From NCBI RefSeq assembly GCF_033115175.1, contig NC_084827.1, positions 147,677,701 through 147,741,700 of the forward strand: 64,000 nucleotides of DNA. Direction: 5' to 3'. The DNA is from Lepus europaeus (lineage: Eukaryota > Chordata > Mammalia > Lagomorpha > Leporidae). The notes beneath the pieces were generated by a model, which was not told the origin of the DNA, did no database searches, and was given only the letters and a program-made list of their open reading frames with translations. Positions 57,020 to 64,000 of the stretch are shown here, piece by piece. Positions within the stretch are counted from its first letter, which is position 1. Each line of letters opens with the position of its first letter. The translations under genes and the position numbers were made by a program.

Positions 57020-57400
57020 TGAAATTCAGACTTGAAGATTAAGGAGAAGCTAGCTAAGTAAACAAAAGGAATAGCACTCTAAGCAGAGGGAAGAGACTGT
57101 AAGACATGGCTGAGCCAGAGCAGAGCATGCTCAAAGAACTGAGAGAATTCAGCATGGTTATCATGAGGAAGAATGGCATTAGATGAAATTGGCAGAGAGA
57201 GAGGTGGTGGAACAGAGATTATGAAGGGTCTCATAGGCCATTAAAAATGTAAACTATATTTTGGAAAACCATTGAACTCTCTTTTTTAGTAAACAGGAGA
57301 TTGACAAGACTAAATTTTCATGTTTAAAAGGTTAATTGGCAGAGGAGAGTGGATAGGAATGAATGCAAGGAGATGAGTGAGTCACAGTGAGAGATACAGA
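57020..57400 (-). mobile_element. LINE2 3'-end, antisense
   Basis: 'gaaattcagacttgaagattaagg', 'agcactctaagcagagggaag', 'gagattatgaagggtctcataggcc' and 'gatgagtgagtcac' are in reversed L2 order. Confidence 0.65.
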
Positions 57401-58126
57401 TTGGCATCCTGAACACACAAGTCGCTGGATTGGAGCTGAGCCAATCACTTACGGATTCTAATATATAGCAAAGTGGAAGTGATCTGTGCCCATGGGATAT
57501 GTTGATGACTTCTGAAAAAGCTGAATAGTCTCACTACAGATGATGGCCTACAGGTGAGTTAACACAGATAAACTGTCACCCATTAAGACTGCAGATCTGG
57601 ACACAAAATGTAGAGGAAGTGTTTAACAGTTGGAAATGCCTCTAAGTGAGGTAGAGAAACCAAGCTCATTAGGAGTATTGTGGCAGAGGCTAATTGCTAG
57701 ATATAGTGGAAGGTACTGTTGCACTGGGCTGTAAGATAATTTTCAATGATATTTCTGGAGTATATCCTTGACTGGGTAACACTCTGCACAAAGCAGGAGC
57801 TCCAAGAGCTATTCTCATTCAACCAACATCTTAGTAGACCTTAGTTTGATTTGCTTTCCCACAGACAACACACATTAATGGAAAGAAGGAGAGTAAATGC
57901 AATGGGGTTACATGAAGTGCATAAAGAGAGATGCTCACAGGAGTTAGATTATATGCTATGGAAGTTGAGAACATGGGAAAGAAGAGGAGGAGGAGGAAAG
58001 GAAGGGGGAGGAGAAGCAGAGAGAAAGCAGGGGCTGTGGGGTTCACCAGGAGCAAAAGACTTGAAGGTAGTTTGTAGATTAACATCATTCTCAATGAGGT
58101 TCCTCAACATTATTAACATTTTGGTC
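57401..58126. other. Intergenic, nothing recognised
   Basis: A purine-rich patch (gaggaggaggaaaggaaggggg) lies at about 57985-58015. No gene was supported. Confidence 0.4.
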
Positions 58127-58140
58127 TGGATAACTCTTTT

Positions 58141-58304
58141 TTTTTATGTTTGAAATTATATTCTTTTTTTTTTATTAAACTTTTATTTAATGAATATAAA
58201 TTTCCAAAGTATAGCTTATGGGTTACAATGGCTTCCCCCCTCCCATAACTTCCCTCCGGCCCGCAACCCTCCCCTTTCCCGCTCCCTTTCCCCTTCATTA
58301 TGAA
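58141..58304 (-). mobile_element. Very short L1 3' end, possibly with a 3' transduction
   Basis: L1 3' end from about 58296 down to a poly-T at 58161-58170, then about 18 bp of non-L1 sequence (58143-58160) and another poly-T. The flanks tggataactctttt at 58127 and tggataactctttt at 58305 act as target duplication only if both poly-T runs belong to the insert, which implies a short transduced 3' flank. Confidence 0.75.
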
Positions 58305-58314
58305 TGGATAACTC

Positions 58315-58711
58315 TTTTTTTTTTTTTTTTTTAATTTTTTTTGCTTTCTTTTTTTTTTTTTTTTAAATTTTTTTTTTTTTTTAGACAGGCAGAGTGGACA
58401 GTGAGAGAGAGAGAGACAGAGAGAAAGGTCTTCCTTTGCCGTTGGTTCACCCTCCAATGGCCGCCGCGGTAGCGCACTGCGGCCGGCGCACCGCACTGAT
58501 CCGATGGCAGGAGCCAGGTGCTTCTCCTGGTCTCCCATGGGGTGCAGGGCCCAAGGACTTGGGCCATCCTCCACTGCACTCCCTGGCCACAGCAGAGAGC
58601 TGGGCTGGAAGAGGGGCAACCGGGACAGGATCGGTGCCCCGACCGGGACTAGAACCCGGTGTGCCGGCGCCGCAAGGCGGAGGATTAGCCTGTTGAGCCA
58701 CGGCGCCGGCC
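58315..58711 (-). mobile_element. C-SINE, young full-length, antisense, with long poly-T
   Basis: About 60 bp of interrupted poly-T, GACAGGCAGAG, core and head complement ending GCCACGGCGCCGGCC. Duplication tggataactctttt at 58305 and 58712. Confidence 0.95.
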
Positions 58712-58745
58712 TGGATAACTCTTTTTTTAAAAAAAGATTTATTTA

Positions 58746-59073
58746 GGGGCCGGGAGATGTGGCACACTGGGTTAATGCCCTGGCCTGATGCGCCAGCATC
58801 CCATGTGGACGCCGGTTCGAGACCCAGCTGCCCCACTTCCAATTCGGCTCTTTGCTGTGGCCTGGGAAAGCAGTAGAAGATGGGCCCCTGCACCTGCGTG
58901 GGAAACCTGGAAGAAGCTCCTGGCTCCTGGATTCGGATTGGTGCAGCTCCGGCTGTTGCGGCCAATTGGGGAATGAACCATCGGATGGAAGACACACTCT
59001 CTCTCTCTCTGCCTCTCTTCTCTCTGGGTAACTCTGCCTTTCAAATAAATAAATAAATCTTTAAAAAAAAGAT
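58746..59073 (+). mobile_element. C-SINE inserted into the tail of an older C-SINE
   Basis: Head GGGGCCGGGAGATGTGG, a shortened core and CTTTCAAATAAATAAATAAATC. Duplication aaaagatttattta (ending 58745) / aaaagatttactta (from about 59077), which is the tail of the older antisense copy. Confidence 0.93.
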
Positions 59074-59078
59074 AAAAA

Positions 59079-59122
59079 AAGATTTACTTATTTACTTGAG
59101 AGGTAGAATTACGACAGAGAGA

Positions 59123-59175
<53 letters not shown>

Positions 59176-59419
59176 TCCATCCACTGGTTCACTCCCCAAA
59201 CAGCCGCAACAGCCAGAGTTGGGCTGATCTGAAGCCAGGAGCTTCTTCCAGGTCTCCCATGTGGGTTGAGGGGCCCAAGCCCTTGGGTCATTCTCCACTG
59301 CTTCCCAGGCCACAAGCAGAGCTGGATCAGAAGAGGAGCAGCCAGGGAATCTAAACTGGTGCCCATATTGAATGCCAGCACTGCAGGCATAGACTTAATC
59401 TACTATGCTACAGCTGGCC
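59079..59419 (-). mobile_element. Older C-SINE, antisense
   Basis: Tail complement GATTTACTTATTTACTTGAGAGG, (GA)n at 59123-59172, core and head complement ending ACAGCTGGCC. The right flank tgggtaactcttt at 59422 pairs with the target copies to its left. Confidence 0.9.
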
Positions 59420-59683
59420 TCTGGGTAACTCTTTGTTTCTGGGGGGATGGGAGATGTGTTGTATATATGTCTAAAAGGCTACTTGCATGTGTGTTGTATA
59501 TGTTGCAGATATATTACTGCCACTATACCAGATACCAGTGGTACACTCCTCTTCTCCTCTCTCTAAAACTGTGACAACCAAAAATTTCCCCTGGGGAGGC
59601 AAAACAACCTACTGATGGGAGCTTTTGTTCTAGATTTTCTGTATTTTCGGTACCATAAAGGAACATGGACAAATTGTTTCTTT

Positions 59684-59721
59684 TTATTTATTTATTTTCA
59701 TTTTATTTGAGGGAGGGAGGG

Positions 59722-59767
<46 letters not shown>

Positions 59768-60018
59768 CTTCTATTCAGTAGTTCGCTTCCAAGATAACTG
59801 TGGTAGCCAGGATTAGGCCAGACCAAAGTCAAGAGCCAGGAACTCCCTGTGAGTCTCACATGTGGGCGGCAGGGGCTCAAGCACTTCATCTCTTGTCTAC
59901 TCCGGGTACACAGTAACAGGAAGCTGGATTGGAAATGGAGCCAGGACTGAAACTATGCCCTCTGATATGGGATACGAGCATCCCAAGTGATATCTTAACC
60001 ACTCTGCAAAACACCTGC
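59684..60018 (-). mobile_element. C-SINE, antisense, old
   Basis: TTTATTTATTTATTTTCATTTTATTTGAGGG tail complement, (GA)n at 59725-59766, and a strongly diverged core and head complement. Confidence 0.75.
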
Positions 60019-60025
60019 CTTAGTG

Positions 60026-60027
60026 AT

Positions 60028-60079
<52 letters not shown>
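60026..60079. repeat. (TTCT)n microsatellite
   Basis: About 13 pure tetranucleotide units, followed by (TTTA)n of the next SINE tail. Confidence 0.95.
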
Positions 60080-60395
60080 ATTTATTTATTTATTGGAAAG
60101 GCAGTGTTACAGAGAAGCAGAGGCAGAGAGAGAGAGGTCTTCCATCCACTGGTTCACTCCCCAAATGGCTGCAATGGCCGGAGCTGAGCTGATCCAAAGC
60201 CAGAGCCAGGAGCTGCTTCCAGGTCTTTCATGTGGGTGCAGGGGCCCAAGCACTTTGGCCATCTTCTACTGCTTTCCCAGGTCATAGCAGAGAAATGGAT
60301 TGGAAGTGGAGCAGCCAAGACTCGAACTAGCACCAATATGGGATGCCGGCTCCACAGGGGGAGGCTTAGCCTACTGCTCCATAGCGCCGGCCCCA
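60080..60395 (-). mobile_element. C-SINE, antisense
   Basis: TTATTTATTTATTTATTGGAAAGGC tail complement, core GGGGCCCAAGCACTTTGGCC, head complement ATAGCGCCGGCCCC. Confidence 0.92.
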
Positions 60396-60459
60396 GATTA
60401 TTTCTTTTATTTAACCTCATTTTAAATATAACAAACGCAGCAGTTGGATTCTTGATTTT

Positions 60460-60785
60460 TTTTTTTTTTTTTTGGACAGGCAGAGTTAGTGAGAGAGAGA
60501 CAGAAAGAAAGGTCTTCCTTTTCCGTTGGTTCACACCCCAAATGGCTGCTACGATCAGCGTGCTGCGTCGATCCGAAGGCAGGAGCCAGGTGCTTCCTCC
60601 TGGTCTCTCACGCGGGTGCAGGGCTGAAGCACTTGGGCCACCCTCCACTGCACTCCCGGGCCACAGCAGAGAGCTGGCCTGGAAGAGGGGCAAGTGGGGC
60701 AGAATCTGGCGCCCCGACCAGGACTAGAACCCAGTGTGCAGGCGCTGCAGGTGGAGGATTAGCCTATTGAGCTGTGACGCTGGCC
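60460..60785 (-). mobile_element. C-SINE, antisense
   Basis: Poly-T, GGACAGGCAGAG, core and head complement ending GTGACGCTGGCC. Duplication ggattcttgatttt (60446-60459) / ggattattgatttt (60786-60799), one mismatch. Confidence 0.94.
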
Positions 60786-60799
60786 GGATTATTGATTTT

Positions 60800-61339
60800 T
60801 AATCTTGGAAAATGCTTAATTTACTTCTAGACAGTATTGGTTCATGGTGTTTTCATTCAGGCAACCAGAGAGATATTTTATTGTCCAACCTGTTTGCTAA
60901 CTGAGCCAAAATGTTGCACATGTGGAAAATAAGTCAAGTTGAAAAACAAGTTGAGTCAGTAGGTGTGAATAAATTTTATGCAAATTTATCTGCATCTTGC
61001 CACTTAAAGAGAAACACAGAGAAGATCAAAAGGTTGGCACTGATGAAATACAAATATTTTTTCTTTCTTCATTTTCCATAGATCAGAAAGAGTTTGAGTG
61101 ACTTTTCCATGATGTAGAAAAGTAATTTTTACTTGCAAATCATCAAATCAATCAATCTCCCTTTTTCAAAAGAACAATCCATCCGTTACTGGAAATTTCT
61201 TTCATTTCAATGTTGTATGTCCTCCTCCCATACATTTTCAACACTATCTGGAAGTATAACATTTTCAACATGCAAATCTGGTCATGGTATAAGCTTGTGA
61301 TTGGCTTCCCCTTGTCTCAAACTAAAGACCTTTGTCCTT
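60800..61339. other. Intergenic, nothing recognised
   Basis: AT-rich. No feature was supported. Confidence 0.4.
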
Positions 61340-61765
61340 ACTAAAGCCCCTGCCAGTCTCCATCACATTTGGGACTACGTGTACCTGCTGCAAAGAACTT
61401 TCAGTTCTTTGGCTATTCCATGTTTCCTCCCAAAACTTCAATAATGTGGTTAAATCATTTTCATCCTTCAGATCTCAGCTCCAGCACCAATTCCTTAGAG
61501 AAACTTCTTCAGCCAATTTCCACCAGACATACAAATAATCAAGCAAGAATCTCATTGTGAAGTATTCTCATAGCATCACGTTATCTTTTCTTCATAGCCA
61601 TAACTACCTTTTGAACTTTAAATTTGTGCTTATCTCATGTATGTCTACCTCCCCCACTTAGATTCCATCTCCAGGATAGACTCCTGTCCATTTATTTTAC
61701 TGTTATATCCCCAGTACTCAATTTTCTTATGCTCTCAATGGATATTTGTTAAAGAATCTGTTTAT
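61340..61765 (+). mobile_element. LINE2 3'-end
   Basis: 'caaagaactttcagttctttggctattccatgt', 'gatctcagctccagcacc', 'cctcccccacttagattccatctcc', 'tactgttatatccccagtactc' and 'tggatatttgtta' match the L2 3' region in direct order. Confidence 0.75.
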
Positions 61766-62137
61766 CAATGTGGTATCACAGGCAAACATCTGCATATGGG
61801 CTCCAACTTAGGATGGTTTGAATTATGATTTTTTTGACTTCACATTCTTGTCATAGCCTTATGTATTCAGTAGAAGATATTCTTCAAAATTTTGAATTGG
61901 TACCTTTATCTGCACTATCAGTACGTGGTAGGATACTCTCTCATGATGATGGGCAGTGGCAGAGAACTGCAGCTTTCCCTGTCTGTCATGAGATCATGAG
62001 GAAATAATCAGTGCTCTACAGTGCACTGTGTTGCTAAGCTATCATGTTCTGCAGGTTAGGGTATCGATTGTATTTTTGACCTATGATATTTTCAACTTAT
62101 AATTGGTTTGTTAGCTCATCATAGAGCATCTCAGGAT

Positions 62138-62366
62138 AGCAATGGTTAGCAAACCGTGGATTGTCACTTGCTAAAACCTAGTCTGTCCTTTTGTTTTGTA
62201 AATAAAGCTTATTGGGACACAGACAGACCCAGTTGTTTACTATCTCCTGTGGTTGATTTCTTTCTACAAAAGCAGCATTGAGTAATTGTGTCAGAGATTA
62301 TAATGCCTGAAAAGCCTAAAATACTTACTATCTTGCCCTTTACAAAAGAAGGTTGTTCATTCCTGA
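62138..62366 (-). mobile_element. hAT/Charlie-like DNA transposon remnant
   Basis: 'atggttagcaaaccgtgg', 'tgtaaataaagcttattgggacacag', 'gcctaaaatacttactatcttgccctttacaaaag' is the reverse complement of the element at 38684. Confidence 0.65.
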
Positions 62367-63399
62367 TGTAAATAATTCACTTTTTGTTTGGCTGATTAAT
62401 CAGTTGCCATCTAACCTAGTCCCAGGAAAATATGAAGGAGAAGAACATTAATGTGTATATTTGTTGCCAAAGTATTTAATAGCAACAATCCCACAGTGAG
62501 TGCTTTCTGGGTGTCAGCCACCGGGCTAAATATGTTACCTACATTGTCTCATGAAACCCTGACGGTGCCCCATCTTGATTGAAAAAGAAAGTATTTGACT
62601 GAAAGTGCTTTCCCAGAATCATGAAACTTGAGAAATGTATGTCAGCATCAGGTTTCTGTTCATTTGATTCAGTTACTGACTGGATGCTAGGGAACCTGGT
62701 GTGTGTAGGGGATGTATGTCTGAAATGTTTCAGATGCTGCATTCCCCTCAACTGTCTAAAGGGCAGAGGTAAATGAGCTAATATAGCATAGGATGGGGTC
62801 ATAGTGGGATCCCTGGAGAGTAGTATGAACCACTACTGGTATAGTATAAACTCAGGTTATAAACTAGTAGAAATCCAGTTAAGAACCACAGGGTTTGAGC
62901 ATGGTACCATATCACAAGATTCTTGGTGGTACTAGGGAGAAATTGACAAGGATGAACTGGATTGAAGAATTGGCTGGGGAAGTAGTAGAGAGGGCATTGA
63001 AAGGCTCCAAATGGTACTGGTGGCTCCATGAAGTCTCAACAGCCTAAAGAGGTCAGATTTGGTGGTGAGGAAGTGACAGACAAGGATGTAGAGAAGTCAG
63101 GCAGGATGACCAAAAACCCAGGATGAGAACATTGGAAATGAAAGCAAGAAGGAAGGAGTCCACATGACTTAGGTTCAAGATCCCTGGAAAAAATAATTTA
63201 GGCTACCAAATGCTGGCATCAAAGCAAAGAGTCTGCTTCTGAGGGCAGAGGCAATTTTGTCGACCTGGCTATCTAGAGGAGGGAGGGGAAACAATTCTTG
63301 ACAGGTAGAAGACTGAGAGTCCAGTTCACTGTCTCTCTGGGCTAACTGGCTTTGTCTTTCCCTCCGTATCTGTTTTTCTTTCTTTCCTCCATATGTCTG
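62367..63399. other. Intergenic, nothing recognised
   Basis: No gene or named repeat. Confidence 0.4.
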
Positions 63400-64000
63400 A
63401 CATATGCCTCAACTGTCCAAGTTTAACATTTTGACATCATTTCTGACTCCTCTTTCTCATTCAGCAACACCCAAGAGCCCTTCTTCCAGCCGCATGAAGA
63501 CACTTGCCAATGCAACCAGAGTATCATATGACTTGCCCATGTTTTTCAAACGTGTCCAAGTCCTATTTTCCCGTGTTCCCTTTTTCAGGAACCGAGGTGA
63601 CAGGTGGCTCCTGGGCTTTGCCAGGAAAGGCTTTACCCGGTTTTTAGCATATGCGCTGCTGAAGTGAGCACTGCTTTACCCAGTTTTACCACCTGGAAAA
63701 ATAGTGACTCATCTGGCATCCCAGCCCTTTGGCCACGTCTTCTCAGTAGCATTTTCAGACTCCACCACCCCTCAGGGAGAATTAAATCCTCTCTATGTCT
63801 ATAGCACACCTCACATAGAACATTTATGAAGAATTCGGGATTTCCCATCACTGTTAGCATAAAGATGAAATCCCAATGTGCTTTTCAAGTTCCTGGCTGC
63901 TCCCACCTTTCCTGACCAGTCTCATACCGACGATCTCTCCTTGACCTTAACAGAGATGCTGTTTCTGCCCAGGAGGCCCTCTCTCCTCTTCTTTCCTGGC
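63400..64000 (+). mobile_element. LINE2 fragments running to the window edge
   Basis: 'ttctgactcctctttctc', 'catcactgttagcataaagatgaaatcccaatgtgc' and 'caagttcctggctgctcccacctttcctgaccagtctcat' resemble L2 in direct orientation. Reading frames are only remnants. Confidence 0.5.

Noticed and set aside
60154-60693. 179-residue minus-strand frame, and many similar frames of 80-180 residues elsewhere
   Set aside because: These translate C-SINE sequence; the recurring 'GPSAWALHPHGRPG' or 'AESW' type peptides are the SINE core in different frames, not proteins.
1-64000. CRISPR arrays, operons, bacterial or phage systems
   Set aside because: Sequence is mammalian with introns and lagomorph SINE/L1 elements; spaced direct repeats are all SINE or microsatellite.

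Overview
The window is mammalian nuclear DNA from a leporid, most likely rabbit (Oryctolagus) or a hare. The clearest sign is about 25 copies of the lagomorph tRNA-derived C-SINE: a box-bearing head, a conserved GGCCCAAG(T/G)(C/G)CTTGGGCC core, a CT-rich stretch and a TTTCAAATAAATAAA or CTGTCAAAA tail. Several L1 3' ends of the rabbit type are also present. Family names here come from recognition of the sequence, not from a database search.

The only protein-coding gene I can support is ICOS (inducible T-cell costimulator), on the + strand. Exon 2 (IgV domain, 16902-17240), exon 3 (stalk and transmembrane segment, 17931-18037), exon 4 (cytoplasmic tail with the YMFM motif, 19557-19641) and exon 5 (last codons plus a roughly 2.1 kb 3'UTR, poly(A) signal at 23393) all have canonical splice sites and compatible phases. 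Exon 1 (signal peptide) was not found in the upstream 16.9 kb, which is therefore read as intron 1. The coding tail differs from human ICOS: the exon 5 acceptor joins directly to what is 3'UTR in human, giving a new C-terminus.

Layout: 1-16901, intron 1, rich in C-SINEs, with L2, MIR and old L1 fragments; 16902-23420, ICOS exons 2-5 and 3'UTR, the latter carrying a small inverted-repeat DNA transposon; 23819-24206, a solo LTR with a 6-bp target duplication just downstream of ICOS and in the same orientation; 24.2-64 kb, an intergenic desert of retroposons with no supported gene. In the CD28-CTLA4-ICOS cluster of other mammals, ICOS is the last gene and is followed by a long gene-poor interval, which fits.

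The most interesting content is the record of retrotransposition errors in the desert. There is a twin-primed (5'-inverted) L1 at 25066-26543, a U6 snRNA-L1 chimera with perfect 14-bp target duplications at 33062-34015, and an apparent endogenous-retrovirus-L1 chimera inside one target duplication at 49342-50617. The last is followed directly by a perfect 38-bp-arm hairpin holding a third copy of the target site. There is also a stack of insertions that reused one target sequence (58127-59434), and a 19-bp inverted templated insertion inside a SINE (56825-56843). I found no CRISPR array, operon, tRNA or rRNA gene, and no intact transposon or retroviral open reading frame.
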